Source: Hydrogenophaga sp. NFH-34 (lineage in GTDB: Bacteria; Pseudomonadota; Gammaproteobacteria; Burkholderiales; Burkholderiaceae_C). From it: 64,000 nucleotides of DNA. Position numbers and translations under genes: made by a program. The stretch covers positions 186,001 through 250,000 of the forward strand of contig NZ_JACBGE010000002.1 of NCBI RefSeq assembly GCF_021401345.1, given 5' to 3'. This document shows, piece by piece, positions 9,533-19,249 of the stretch (position 1 is its first letter; each line of letters opens with the position of its first letter). Under the pieces are notes generated by a model. That model saw nothing but the letters and a program-made list of their open reading frames with translations. It ran no database searches and was not told the DNA's origin.

Positions 9533-11117
9533 TGGTTTCCTCCTGACGTTTGGTGGTTTGTTGGCGGTAGTAATTGACCAGATCGGATATAGGGAACTTG
9601 TCACTGCGAAGCCCACCATGAAAGCGTGACAAAGCCGCAGACTGGGCTCGGTACTTTTGGATGCCGCTGCGCGGTCCGGCGTCAAACGCCACTTTCAGAA
9701 TGGCTTCTGCCCGTTCAACCAACCCGAGCAACCATCGCAGTCGCTGTGCGGCGGGATCAGCTGCCTCCACCTCTTCATTGAGGTCAACAAAGAAACGCGC
9801 GTCTTCGGCTTCTTCAAATGGTGCAGAAAACTTGCTTGCCTTTGCTTTGTTTCCTTCACTGCTGTCACCAGAGGCACCATTCCCAAACAAGACCGCCAGT
9901 GCAAGCCAGAGCAGCTTTCGAACTTCGCCAATAGCAGAGATGCGCTGCCCGGCAATGCGCTCCAGATGAGCTTTCTGGTTCGTCTTCAAAAGCCCCTGCA
10001 CCTTGGGTGAAACAGGCACGCGACGCTCGTGGTAACCCTCCGTCTTCCCTTGCCCACGAGTGACTCCCTGCGTGACAAAAACCAAGCTATCACCGTTGGT
10101 TGAGTGATCAAAGTCTTGAGCAACCGGTGCTTGGTATTTACCGCCAAACATCAGCTCCGAAACCAATTTGTAGGGAAACCCATTGGCGGTGATCGTGAGT
10201 GCCTTACCGCCTTCCACGTCAATAGGTGTCCATGCATCACCCGTCAACCCGTTTAGCTCTTTCGCAGCAATGCGCGCCGCTTTGCTACCGGTCCCAACAG
10301 ACATGATTTCACCGTCAACACACCGCAAACGAATACGACGACAAATCTCGATGTAGAAGGGGTCGAGTTTGGAAAACGACAGGCTATCGAGCCCATCCCA
10401 AGGAGCAAGCCAGACCAGTGCCAAGCCGTCATCCCCTTGCAAACCATATGCTTCCACCGTTCGGCCGCGTCTCCTTAGCAACGCAGCAATGTCTCGCATC
10501 CAACGACCTCCGGGGAAACCGGCAGCAGCCACACCCACACCTGGCTTGCTGGCAAAGCCTCCGTTCATGCGAGAAATTCCGTAGTTGCCAGCACCCAAAA
10601 ATCCATCCTGAGTTTGCAAGCTCAACAAAGCAAACAGCCAGTCTTCGGGCTGTGATCGTCGCGCGCGGCTGCCTTTGAGATCATGGTTCTTGGATGTGAC
10701 CAACATGTCAATTTCATCAGCGGCAAATGCCTCAGATTTCCAATCCGAGACACTTCCGCCAACGACGGCAGCCTGCAACAGCGCTGGTCGATTCGGCGGA
10801 GAAACCAAACACCACGCTGCCCCGTCTGGGTCATCTGGTGTGAGCGCCAACAACACATCACGCCACTCCTGCGCAGTTTCAATAACCGCTGTTCTTTCTG
10901 CTCTATGCAAGGCGATAGCGGCTAGCTGAACCAGAAATGCGTGCCAGGGGTGGCGCTGGTGCGGACGCAAAGCCGGGTAGTCGCGCACCTCGTCTGCGGC
11001 CAGTGCCACGAACAACTCAGGCAAGTTGGCACAAACGGTATTCCCATCGCTCGCACGGCGATAGCGAATGAGAGGCTCGGTGAGCAAGCAAAACTGCAGC
11101 TCCGGGGCAATCGTCAT
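9519..11117 (-). CDS. cas8e: Cas8e (Cse1), Cascade large subunit
   Basis: A 532-residue large subunit (CasA; 502 in E. coli). In this family it reads the PAM and recruits Cas3. Conserved features seen: the N-terminal DYPALRPHQRHPWHAFLVQL segment, the NHDLKGSRARRSQPEDWLFALLSLQT-type middle region (shown here only by its start and end), the GNYGISRMNGG loop, and the C-terminal four-helix bundle (LRWLLGLVERAEAIL). It shares an ATGA overlap with cas3, so the two are translationally coupled. No truncation or frameshift is visible. Confidence 0.95.
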   Translation of the reverse strand: MTIAPELQFCLLTEPLIRYRRASDGNTVCANLPELFVALAADEVRDYPALRPHQRHPWHAFLVQLAAIALHRAERTAVIETAQEWRDVLLALTPDDPDGAAWCLVSPPNRPALLQAAVVGGSVSDWKSEAFAADEIDMLVTSKNHDLKGSRARRSQPEDWLFALLSLQTQDGFLGAGNYGISRMNGGFASKPGVGVAAAGFPGGRWMRDIAALLRRRGRTVEAYGLQGDDGLALVWLAPWDGLDSLSFSKLDPFYIEICRRIRLRCVDGEIMSVGTGSKAARIAAKELNGLTGDAWTPIDVEGGKALTITANGFPYKLVSELMFGGKYQAPVAQDFDHSTNGDSLVFVTQGVTRGQGKTEGYHERRVPVSPKVQGLLKTNQKAHLERIAGQRISAIGEVRKLLWLALAVLFGNGASGDSSEGNKAKASKFSAPFEEAEDARFFVDLNEEVEAADPAAQRLRWLLGLVERAEAILKVAFDAGPRSGIQKYRAQSAALSRFHGGLRSDKFPISDLVNYYRQQTTKRQEETSDHA

Positions 11118-13819
11118 ATGGGTACTCCCTGTGTGGGCTTGTTTTCGTCGAGGGCTTTCAAGCGCTCAAGCCCAAAGCGGTTGTAACGATAACGCGCTGA
11201 GCCCAAGGTGAACTCAAAACCTGCGCTGGCGGGCAATACGGCGATACCTGTTGGCAAGGCGTCAGGGCTGACGCCCTCGGGGACTTGATGGTGACGCAAC
11301 GCCAATTGCTTCACGGCCTGCTGGAATGGGCCGGGCTGGGGCGGGTCAAAAGTCACCAAGCGATCCGCCGCGCCAAGGCGGGTCGCAATTTTTTGATCAC
11401 TGTCCGGAAACAGAACCTCGCCAAACGCCTCGTCGTACGGCAAGGTGTGAAGGTGCCCAACACCTCTTCGAGCACTGGTATCACCCTCAATGGTCTGCCC
11501 CAGTTTCTGCCAGTCGGGCCCAAGATCATTTTCGATCCCCTGCAGCGCTTCGATGTGCGTGGCGTGTTCCACCAGCATGCGGTTATCTGCTGGTATCTGG
11601 CGACTGGGCTGTGCCTGAATCAATCGCTTGGTAGCTTCAACCATGCGCAGGTCGGGGTACACACCGCCTCCATCGCGGAATCGGCCCAGGCCATGGCGAG
11701 CACGCTTGAGCATGGGTGTGAGGTCGTTGCCAGCGGGGGTGAGCACCCAAGCCTGCGGCAGGCGGTAGCCCTCTGGCCGCTCTGCCTCGGGTCGGGCATG
11801 TCGGTGCAAGCGGCCCAGGCGCTGTAGCAACACATCCATGGGGCACAGGTCGGTGATGAGCAAATCGGCGTCAACGTCCAGGCTTTGCTCCAATGTTTGC
11901 GTGCCGATGATGACGCAGCCCTTTGTGTCTTGCCGCGTTTTTCCCAGTTGCGCTTCGACTGCCTGATCCAGCAAAGGACGGTCTTGACGGCTGTAGCGAC
12001 TGTGGTGAACGGTGCTGACGCCGTTGACCTTGAACAAACAGTCACCGCCTTGAGCCAAGGTCAGTTCTTCCAACGCTTTCAATGTGGCGACGGCAGCAGG
12101 CACGGTATTGCGCACCACAAGCACGCGCGCGCCTTGCGCCGCAGCCTGCAAGGCGAGCATCGAAATCTGCTTGGGGTCGTCCATGGCATCCAGCGTCTCC
12201 CAATACACCGTTTTGTGTTGCGGGTTGCCTGCCACGGGGTGCAAGTGAATGCCGGTTGAATCTCGGAAGCTGAGTGCCGGATAGGCGGCTGCGCATGCAT
12301 CGGCCAGCGAGGGTGGCGCATGCTTCTTTTTGCTCCCAATGTTGAGATAGCGCGTTCGGGCCATGGCGCCGAGGGTGGCGGAAAGCAATATGGAGTGACC
12401 ACCGGCCTTGATGTGCGCTTGAAGCAATTTCTCCAACAGCACGGTCATGTACGCATCGGATGCGTGCACCTCATCAACCACCAACAAGCTGCGAGCCAGC
12501 AAGGCGTGACGCATGTGGGCATGCTTGACCTTGAGCGCGCCGAGCAAGGCTTGGTCGATGGTGCCCACCGCGATGGTGGCGGCCAGAAAGCGCTTGGGTG
12601 ATTCAGCCACCCACCGCTGGTGAGCTGTGTAGTCATCAGGGACATCGGGCCACTGGACTTTGAAATCCGGCAGGCTGATTTTTTCCTGATCGTCTGCGGC
12701 CTCGTATCCTGGCAACGCGCGCACGACTACGGGGGCATCTTTTGACCATAGCCGCGTCACCAATGCCAACACACGTTGATAGAGCTGTGTTGCCGCGACG
12801 CGCGTGGGCAAGGCGAAGTACAGGCTATCTACCTTGCCCGCTTCAAATAGCTGCACGAAGCGCCACAACGCGGCTTCGGTCTTGCCGCTGCCGGTTTCAG
12901 CCTCCAGTACCACGATGTCACCCAAGGAGAGATCGGCTGTCTCCAACTGCATGGGGCGGGCCGTCGGCACACCAAAAGCTGCACTGAACGATGGGGGTTG
13001 AACGTGCAGTTCATTTTTCCAAGTAGCCACATCCAGACCGATGGAGTGCACTGCATAAGCTGCACGAGTGACTGCCGACTGGATTCGATCTTCTCCAGGT
13101 ACGGTGTATGGGAAGAATGCTTCGCGTGTGTCGGAGCCCAGCCAGTCAGCCAGCTGAACCAGCCCGGCAAATAGATGTACGAAGGCGGGTTGGCCAGGCA
13201 TGGGTCGCAGGCATTCCCTGAAGGCCAGCGGATAGCTTTGCCTCACCCGTTCGCCCATCCGGGTCAAAGTGGCTGCCGGGTCGTACAACACCGTCCCGCA
13301 GTTGGCCAGCACCGGCTTCCAGATACTCGCCGTTTGCTTTTCAGGACATTCACCCAGCGGTCGCCCGTGGTGACTGATGCTCGCCTGAAGCAAGTCACAG
13401 ACAGCCAGTTCACCCCAGGCCACCATTTCTGCAATGGGCAACCCGGCTGCGTAGTGTTCGGCGTTCGGTACGCGCCCGGCAATCAGTTCCCAGCCTTCGG
13501 GTCCATGTCCAAATGGGGTGGTAGGCCAATGCGCTGGCGCTCTTTCGGGAGGTTGCCATCGTCGAGACTGAAAGCCGGCGTTGGCTTTGCCGACATCATG
13601 CAGAAAGACCAACACGGCCAGTCTCTGCAAATCTGATTCGTCGAGGGGCCGACCTGCCGCAAGTTCAAGCGAACGCCGAATACCCGCGCATTCAGCCAAA
13701 GCCAAGAAGCACGCAGCGACGTCGGTCATGTGATCCAGCAATGGATGCTCACCAATCAACTGCCCCGATTTGTCTCGCGACAGTTTTCCCCAGGCCACCG
13801 GGTTGGTATTCGCCGTCAC
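11114..13819 (-). CDS. cas3: Cas3 nuclease-helicase
   Basis: About 901 residues with an N-terminal HD nuclease and an SF2 helicase, which unwinds and shreds DNA marked by Cascade. Visible residues (numbered from the chosen start): His25 and His30 in GEHPLLDHMTDVA, HD at 74-75 in LVFLHDVGK, Walker A EAETGSGKT at ~306-314, DEVH box at ~449-452 (LLVVDEVHASDAYM), and the late helicase motif QRLGRLHRHARP. The GTG at 13819 has AGGAGG seven bases upstream; a GTG at 13855 is also possible and adds 12 residues, but its ribosome site is weaker. All catalytic motifs look intact. It is the first cas gene after the WYL regulator. Confidence 0.95.
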   Translation of the reverse strand: MTANTNPVAWGKLSRDKSGQLIGEHPLLDHMTDVAACFLALAECAGIRRSLELAAGRPLDESDLQRLAVLVFLHDVGKANAGFQSRRWQPPERAPAHWPTTPFGHGPEGWELIAGRVPNAEHYAAGLPIAEMVAWGELAVCDLLQASISHHGRPLGECPEKQTASIWKPVLANCGTVLYDPAATLTRMGERVRQSYPLAFRECLRPMPGQPAFVHLFAGLVQLADWLGSDTREAFFPYTVPGEDRIQSAVTRAAYAVHSIGLDVATWKNELHVQPPSFSAAFGVPTARPMQLETADLSLGDIVVLEAETGSGKTEAALWRFVQLFEAGKVDSLYFALPTRVAATQLYQRVLALVTRLWSKDAPVVVRALPGYEAADDQEKISLPDFKVQWPDVPDDYTAHQRWVAESPKRFLAATIAVGTIDQALLGALKVKHAHMRHALLARSLLVVDEVHASDAYMTVLLEKLLQAHIKAGGHSILLSATLGAMARTRYLNIGSKKKHAPPSLADACAAAYPALSFRDSTGIHLHPVAGNPQHKTVYWETLDAMDDPKQISMLALQAAAQGARVLVVRNTVPAAVATLKALEELTLAQGGDCLFKVNGVSTVHHSRYSRQDRPLLDQAVEAQLGKTRQDTKGCVIIGTQTLEQSLDVDADLLITDLCPMDVLLQRLGRLHRHARPEAERPEGYRLPQAWVLTPAGNDLTPMLKRARHGLGRFRDGGGVYPDLRMVEATKRLIQAQPSRQIPADNRMLVEHATHIEALQGIENDLGPDWQKLGQTIEGDTSARRGVGHLHTLPYDEAFGEVLFPDSDQKIATRLGAADRLVTFDPPQPGPFQQAVKQLALRHHQVPEGVSPDALPTGIAVLPASAGFEFTLGSARYRYNRFGLERLKALDENKPTQGVPI

Positions 13820-13929
13820 CGTGCGCCCTCCTGTCTGAGCCTCTGCTTCTGACACGACCGATTTCTCCCTGAAGGTTTTTCCAAAGCTGGTGGATTGCGT
13901 GAAGGAGTGTGCAAGCGCTCGGTCTCAAT

Positions 13930-14922
13930 TCATGAGACACCCCACCGAGCCACCCCGTCCCGCATCCTCTGCAGCACCCGCTCGCGCAACGCCGCAGGCG
14001 CCAGCACCTCCACCTCCGGCGTGTGGCGCAGGATGTCCATCACCAGTTCACGGTCGTCGCTGTACGGGATCTGCAGCAGCCAGTGGCCTTCGCTGTCCCA
14101 TTCGCCTTTCTGCGCCGGGTGCCACTGTTCCGCAGCGACCCAGCGGGCGCGCTCGGGCGTGAAGCGCAGCGTGGCCCATTGCACGGCCTTGCCGCTGAAG
14201 ATGCCGTAGCCATTGCCCAGGGTCTGGTCCAGCACGTCTTCGGGTACATCAATGGCCGGCGCGTCTTCGATCTGCGGCTGGCTGATGTTGTCGAGGCTGA
14301 AGCTGCGCAGTTCGTCGCGCTCGTGGCACCACGCGTCCAGCAGCCAGTTGCTGCGGTAGTGGATCAGGCGCTGGGGCGAGACGCTGCGTTCGCTGCTCTG
14401 GCCGGAGCCGCGCGCCTGGTAGTGAATACGCAGGCGCAGGCGCTGGGTGAGCGCCAGCCCGACGGTCTCGAAGCACTGCGGCGGCACGCGCCGCTGCCAC
14501 AGGCCGATGACGCGAACGCGCCGCCCGAGCAGGCTTTGGGCGGATCGGTCCAGGCCCGACTGCTTGAGCATCTTGGTCAGCCGGTTTTCCAGCGGCTGCA
14601 GGTGTCCGCGCAGCAGGTCGCCGGGCTGGATGTCGCGCAGCAACTGGTCCAGCGTCACCAGCGCCAGCACTTCGGACGGTCTGAGCCACAGGCCGGCCAT
14701 CTCCTCGGGCTGCTCACCCGCCAACTCGGATTCACGCCACACATAACAACGCGCTTCGTGGTCCCAGTGGATCGGGTGCCCCAGTTCCACCCGCAACCAA
14801 TCCAGATCGCGCATCAGGGTGGCGCGCGAGACCTGCAGCGTCTGCATCAGTTCCGCCAGCGTGACGCGCCTCCGCTGCCGCAGGGTTTTGGAAAGCTGAT
14901 GAAGGCGTTCAGTTTTTGACAT
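13930..14922 (-). CDS. WYL-domain transcriptional regulator upstream of cas operon
   Basis: A 330-residue regulator with an N-terminal winged helix (residues ~1-65: TLAELMQTLQVSRATLMRDL) and a C-terminal WYL domain (WLLDAWCHERDELRSFSLDNI region near 190-215). WYL proteins are ligand-sensing regulators, often linked to CRISPR loci, and one upstream of cas3 fits a role as controller of this operon. The gene lies 110 bases before cas3 on the same strand. The ATG at 14922 is preceded by an unusual A7G8 homopolymer run that supplies the ribosome site, and by an 18-base dyad. Whether it activates or represses, and its ligand, cannot be told from sequence. Confidence 0.85.
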   Translation of the reverse strand: MSKTERLHQLSKTLRQRRRVTLAELMQTLQVSRATLMRDLDWLRVELGHPIHWDHEARCYVWRESELAGEQPEEMAGLWLRPSEVLALVTLDQLLRDIQPGDLLRGHLQPLENRLTKMLKQSGLDRSAQSLLGRRVRVIGLWQRRVPPQCFETVGLALTQRLRLRIHYQARGSGQSSERSVSPQRLIHYRSNWLLDAWCHERDELRSFSLDNISQPQIEDAPAIDVPEDVLDQTLGNGYGIFSGKAVQWATLRFTPERARWVAAEQWHPAQKGEWDSEGHWLLQIPYSDDRELVMDILRHTPEVEVLAPAALRERVLQRMRDGVARWGVS

Positions 14923-14923
14923 T

Positions 14924-14963
14924 GTCCCCCCCCTTTTTTTGCGGTGGTGACTCGTGGGTCACC
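14924..14963 (-). promoter_or_regulatory. Control region of the WYL-cas operon: A7G8 tract and dyad
   Basis: On the minus strand this 80-base gap between polA and the WYL gene holds a dyad GGTGAC-N6-GTCACC at 14946-14963 and, just before the ATG, a run of seven A and eight G (14926-14940). The G run is the only possible Shine-Dalgarno sequence. The dyad is a plausible operator. No intrinsic terminator is seen after polA, so read-through into the operon is possible. Confidence 0.5.
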
Positions 14964-15002
14964 TGTTCTCGCGTTTGCACTGTTAGATCGTGTGGTCCCC
15001 GT

Positions 15003-17774
15003 TCAGTGCGCCTGCTCCCAGTTCGGCCCCACGCCCACCTCGGCCAGCAGCGGCACCTTGAGTTGCGCGACGCCCGCCATCAGGCGCGGGATTTCGCTGC
15101 GCACCCAGTCCACTTCCGAATCGGGTACTTCGAACACCAGTTCGTCGTGCACCTGCATGATCATCCGGGTGCCCTTGCCCTGGTCGTCCAGCGCTTTCTG
15201 CACCGCCACCATGGCCAGCTTGATGAGATCGGCGGCCGTGCCCTGCATGGGCGCATTGATGGCCTGGCGCTCCAGCGCGGCCTGCTTGGCACCTTTGGCG
15301 TTCTTGATGTCGGGCAGCACCAGCTTGCGGCCGAACACGGTCTCCACATAACCCTGCTCTTTGGCCAGCGCACGGGTGTCGTCCATGTACTGCTTGACGC
15401 CGGCAAAGCGCGCGAAGTAGCGGTCGATGTAGGTCTTGGCGGCGGCGTTTTCGATGCCCAGCGACTTGGCCAGGCCGAAGGTGCCCATGCCGTAGATGAG
15501 GCCGAAGTTGATGGTCTTGGCGTAGCGGCGCTGTTCGCTGCTGACCTCGGCAGTGGTGATGCCGAACACCTCGGCCGCGGTGGCGCGGTGCACGTCCTGC
15601 CCTTCCTGGAAGGCCTTGAGCAGGGCGTGGTCGTCGCTCAGGTGGGCCATGATGCGCAGCTCGATCTGCGAGTAGTCGGCACTGGCGATCACGTGGCCCG
15701 GCGCGGCCACGAAGGCCTCGCGCACCTTGCGGCCTTCGGCGGTGCGGATGGGGATGTTCTGCAGGTTGGGGTCGTTGCTCGACAGGCGCCCGGTCACGGC
15801 CACCGCCTGCGCGTAGTGGGTGTGCACGCGGCCGGTGCGCGGCAGCGCGAGCTGAGCCAGCTTGTCGGTGTAGGTGCCCTTGAGCTTGATGAGGCTGCGG
15901 TGTTCCAGAATCTTGGCCGGCAGCGGGTAGTCCTCGGCCAGCTTTTCCAGCACCTCTTCGTCGGTGCTGCGGGCGCCGGTGGCGGTTTTCTTGATGACGG
16001 GCAGGCCCAGCTTGTCGAAGAAGATTTCGCCCAGTTGCTTGGGGCTGCTCAGATTGAAAGGCTGGCCGGCGATCTCATACGCCTCCTGCTCCAGCGCGAA
16101 GATGCGCTGGCCCAGCTCGTGGCTCTGTTTCGCCAGCGTGGGCGCGTCGATCAGCACGCCGTTGCGCTCGATGCGGTAGAGCGTTTCGCTGCTGGCGATC
16201 TCCAGCTCGTAGATGAACTTCAGCTTGGCGTCGGCTTCGATCTGCGGCCACAGCGTGCGGTGCACGTCCAGCGTCATGTCGCTGTCTTCGCACGAATACT
16301 CGGCCGCCTTGGCCACGTCCACCTGCGCGAACGGAATCTGGTGCGCGCCCTTGCCGCACAGGTCTTCGTAGTTGATGCCACTGCGGCCCAGGTGGCGTTC
16401 GGCCAGGCTGGCCAGGCCGTGCGGCTTGTGCACTTCCAGCACATAGCTCTGCAGCATGGTGTCGTGCACATACCCCTGCACCTCGATGCCGTGGTTGGCG
16501 AACACGTGGCGGTCGTACTTGATGTGCTGGCCGAGCTTGTGCCTGGTCGGGTCTTCCAGCCAGGGCTTGAGTTTGGCGAGCACGTCGTCCAGCGGCAGTT
16601 GCTCCGGCGCGTCCGGCCCGGCGTGCGCAAGCGGGATGTAGGCGGCTTCGCCCGGCGTCACGCTGAAGCTGATGCCCACGATCTGCGCCACCATTTCATC
16701 GAGCGAGGTGGTTTCGGTGTCGATGGCGGTGAGCTCGGCCGCCGTCAGCTTCGCCAGCCAGGCGTCGAAAGCGTCCCAGGTCAGCACCGTGTCGTAGGCC
16801 AGCGTGCTGGCAGCCGGCGCGGCCGGCTCCGCAAACAGGTCGTCGCTGGCACCGGACGCCGGGGCCGGCGCGGCGGGTGTTTCCCCACCGCCCAGCGCCT
16901 TGGCCAGGCCCTTGAAGCCATAGGTTTCGTAGAAGCGGCGCAGTGGCTCTTTCTGCGGTTCGCCCATGCGGATGGCGTCCAGCGACGGCAGGCCGGGCAC
17001 CCAGCCGTTCAGGTCGCAGTCGGTCTTGATGGTCAGCAACTGCCGGCCGATGGGCAACCAGTCCATCGCCTGGCGCAGGTTCTCGCCCACGGCACCCTTG
17101 ACCTGGTCGGCCTGGGCGATGAGGTTGTCGATCGAGCCGTATTCCTGCAGCAGCTTCACCGCCGTCTTGGGGCCGACCTTGTTGACGCCCGGCACGTTGT
17201 CGACCTGGTCACCCACCAGCATCTGGTAGTCCAGCATCAGGCGCGCCGGCACACCGAACTCGGCCTCCACCCCGGCCAGATCGCGCAGCTTGCCGCTCAT
17301 GGTGTCCAGGATGGTGATGTGTGGATTGACCAGTTGCGCCAGGTCCTTGTCGCCGCTGCTGATGAGCACGTCCAGCCCCTGGCTGGCCGCGGCCACGGCC
17401 AGCGTGCCGATCACGTCGTCGGCCTCCACGCCGGGCACGTCCAGCACCGGCCAACCCGAGAGGCGCACCACTTCGTGGATGGGCGCGATCTGGCTGCGCA
17501 GATCGTCGGGCATGGGGCTGCGCTGGGCCTTGTAGTCGGGGTAGAGGGCGTCGCGGAAGGTCGGTCCCTTCGCATCGAACACGCAGGCTGCGTAGGTCGC
17601 CGGAAAGTCGTTCAGCAGCTTCTGCATCATGTTGATGATGATGCGGATGGCACCGGTTTTCTGCACCGTGCCATCGGGCAGGGTGATGCTCATGGCGTCG
17701 CCGCCGGCGAAGAAAGCGCGATACAGGTAGCTGGAGCCATCGACCAGCAGCAGGGAAGGTTTTGCGTCGGACAT
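15003..17774 (-). CDS. polA: DNA polymerase I
   Basis: A full-length 923-residue DNA polymerase I (928 in E. coli), which fills gaps and removes RNA primers in repair and lagging-strand synthesis. Domains in order: 5'-3' exonuclease from the N-terminus (LLLVDGSSYLYRAFF), 3'-5' exonuclease-type domain with DTET near residue 350 (ELTAIDTETTSLDEM), and the polymerase with motif A (ASADYSQIELRIMAHL), motif B (RRYAKTINFGLIYGMG) and motif C (QVHDELVFEV). The DTET suggests that proofreading is retained. The ATG at 17774 begins MSDAKPSLLLVDG; the frame is open further upstream but only as antisense of the next gene. Confidence 0.97.
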   Translation of the reverse strand: MSDAKPSLLLVDGSSYLYRAFFAGGDAMSITLPDGTVQKTGAIRIIINMMQKLLNDFPATYAACVFDAKGPTFRDALYPDYKAQRSPMPDDLRSQIAPIHEVVRLSGWPVLDVPGVEADDVIGTLAVAAASQGLDVLISSGDKDLAQLVNPHITILDTMSGKLRDLAGVEAEFGVPARLMLDYQMLVGDQVDNVPGVNKVGPKTAVKLLQEYGSIDNLIAQADQVKGAVGENLRQAMDWLPIGRQLLTIKTDCDLNGWVPGLPSLDAIRMGEPQKEPLRRFYETYGFKGLAKALGGGETPAAPAPASGASDDLFAEPAAPAASTLAYDTVLTWDAFDAWLAKLTAAELTAIDTETTSLDEMVAQIVGISFSVTPGEAAYIPLAHAGPDAPEQLPLDDVLAKLKPWLEDPTRHKLGQHIKYDRHVFANHGIEVQGYVHDTMLQSYVLEVHKPHGLASLAERHLGRSGINYEDLCGKGAHQIPFAQVDVAKAAEYSCEDSDMTLDVHRTLWPQIEADAKLKFIYELEIASSETLYRIERNGVLIDAPTLAKQSHELGQRIFALEQEAYEIAGQPFNLSSPKQLGEIFFDKLGLPVIKKTATGARSTDEEVLEKLAEDYPLPAKILEHRSLIKLKGTYTDKLAQLALPRTGRVHTHYAQAVAVTGRLSSNDPNLQNIPIRTAEGRKVREAFVAAPGHVIASADYSQIELRIMAHLSDDHALLKAFQEGQDVHRATAAEVFGITTAEVSSEQRRYAKTINFGLIYGMGTFGLAKSLGIENAAAKTYIDRYFARFAGVKQYMDDTRALAKEQGYVETVFGRKLVLPDIKNAKGAKQAALERQAINAPMQGTAADLIKLAMVAVQKALDDQGKGTRMIMQVHDELVFEVPDSEVDWVRSEIPRLMAGVAQLKVPLLAEVGVGPNWEQAH

Positions 17775-17840
17775 GCGGCAATTGTGGGGCACAAGGCACA
17801 GCCCGCCCCAGGTGGCGGCCCTTTGCCTACAATCCGGTTC

Positions 17841-18176
17841 ATGCGCGCCCGAAACCTCCTCCTTCCGTCTGCCCTGCTGTCGCTGGGCCTGTGCCTGTCC
17901 AGCTTCGGGGCCCATGCCCAGACGCCGCCCCCGGCCGAAGCGCCCCAGGGCATCGAGGCGGACCGCAACAACCAGCTGATCGAGCGCATCCAGCACGAAG
18001 ACGCGGGCAGCCGCATCGAGGAACTGCGCGTGGGCGGCGAGACCCGCAGCATCAACGTGCAGCCCAAAAACGGCGGTGCGGGCTACGAGGTCGCCCCCGT
18101 CTCCGGCGGTGAAAACGTGGGCTCGGGCAGCGCCACGAACGCCGGGCGCAGCCGCTGGCGCATCATGAGCTTCTGA
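17841..18176 (+). CDS. Small exported protein, DUF2782-like
   Basis: A 111-residue protein with a clear signal peptide (MRARNLLLPSALLSLGLCLS... cleaved after AHA). The mature part is Pro-rich and then has RIQHEDAGSRIEELRVGGE followed by NVQPKNGGAGYEV, which resembles the DUF2782 family encoded beside polA in many proteobacteria. Function is unknown. It is divergent from polA, with a -10-like TACAAT at 17828, and is followed after five bases by thrB, so the two are probably cotranscribed. Confidence 0.7.
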   Translation: MRARNLLLPSALLSLGLCLSSFGAHAQTPPPAEAPQGIEADRNNQLIERIQHEDAGSRIEELRVGGETRSINVQPKNGGAGYEVAPVSGGENVGSGSATNAGRSRWRIMSF

Positions 18177-18181
18177 CGGCC

Positions 18182-19189
18182 ATGGCCGTCTACACCGACG
18201 TTCCGTTCGCGGAAGCTGCGGCCCTGATCGAACGCCTGGACCTGGGCGTGCTGACCGGCCTGCGAGGCATCCAGGGCGGCATCGAAAACACCAATTATTT
18301 CGCCACCTGCGAGCACGATGGCCAGACGCACGAACACGTGCTGACGGTGTTCGAGCGCCTGGGCTTCGACCAGTTGCCGTATTACCTGCGGCTGATGCAG
18401 CACCTGGCGGGCAAGGGCATCCCGGTGCCGGCGCCTGCCGCCGACAGCCAGGGCGAGATCCTGCACACGCTGGCCGGCAAGCCGGCGGCCGTGGTGACCA
18501 AGCTGCGAGGCCGCAGCGAACTGGCCCCGGGCGTGCGCCATTGCACCGCCGTGGGCGGCACGCTGGCCCGGATGCACCTGGCCGGGCGCGATTTCGCACT
18601 CAGCCAGCCCAATCTGCGCGGCCTGTCGTGGTGGAACGAAACCGTGCCGGTGGTGCTGCCGCACCTGTCGCCGGCGCAGAACGAGCTGATCCGCGCCGAA
18701 CTGGCCTACCAGAACCACGTCGCCGCCCTGCCGGCCTATGCCGCCCTGCCGCGTGGCCCGGTGCATGCCGACCTGTTCCGCGACAACGTGATGTTCGAAG
18801 GCGAGGCCCTGACCGGCTTCTTCGACTTCTATTTCGCCGGCCAGGACACCTGGCTGTTCGACCTGGCGGTGTGCCTGAACGACTGGTGCGTCATGCACGC
18901 GGCCGATGCCACCGACGGCCGGCACCGTGCCGACCTGGCGCAGGCCTTCCTGTCGGCCTACGAAGCGGTACGCCCGCTCACGGCCGCCGAGCGCGAGCTG
19001 CTGCCGTCCATGCTGCGTGCCGGGGCGCTGCGCTTCTGGCTCTCGCGCCTGTGGGACTGGTTCCTGCCGCGCGAAGCCTCGATGCTCCAACCCCATGACC
19101 CGGGCCATTTCGAGCGCGTGCTGCGCGAACGGCTGGCCCGCGCGGACGCGCTCGACCTGCTGCGCGCGCCCTGCGCCGTCCCGGCCTGA
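18182..19189 (+). CDS. thrB: Homoserine kinase (ThrB, choline-kinase fold)
   Basis: A 335-residue kinase of the aminoglycoside phosphotransferase fold, the ThrB type of beta-proteobacteria and pseudomonads. It phosphorylates homoserine in threonine synthesis. Key residues seen: the nucleotide loop GIENTNYFA, the catalytic loop GPVHADLFRDNVMF (near residues 197-210) and the metal-binding GFFDFYFAGQDTWLFDLAV segment. It is not the GHMP-type ThrB of E. coli. It follows a small exported protein by five bases. Alternative: another APH-family kinase, but the loop order matches ThrB closely. Confidence 0.92.
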   Translation: MAVYTDVPFAEAAALIERLDLGVLTGLRGIQGGIENTNYFATCEHDGQTHEHVLTVFERLGFDQLPYYLRLMQHLAGKGIPVPAPAADSQGEILHTLAGKPAAVVTKLRGRSELAPGVRHCTAVGGTLARMHLAGRDFALSQPNLRGLSWWNETVPVVLPHLSPAQNELIRAELAYQNHVAALPAYAALPRGPVHADLFRDNVMFEGEALTGFFDFYFAGQDTWLFDLAVCLNDWCVMHAADATDGRHRADLAQAFLSAYEAVRPLTAAERELLPSMLRAGALRFWLSRLWDWFLPREASMLQPHDPGHFERVLRERLARADALDLLRAPCAVPA

Positions 19190-19249
19190 CCGGCCGCTCC
19201 CCCTGCCCGCGCGCCGCGCCCCTGTCTTTTCGCGTTTGTTCTCGCGCCG

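Noticed and set aside
14916-18176. A 1086-codon plus-strand frame opposite polA
   Set aside because: It is antisense of polA in high-GC DNA, rich in His, Gln and Gly without any domain; only its last 111 codons are a real gene.
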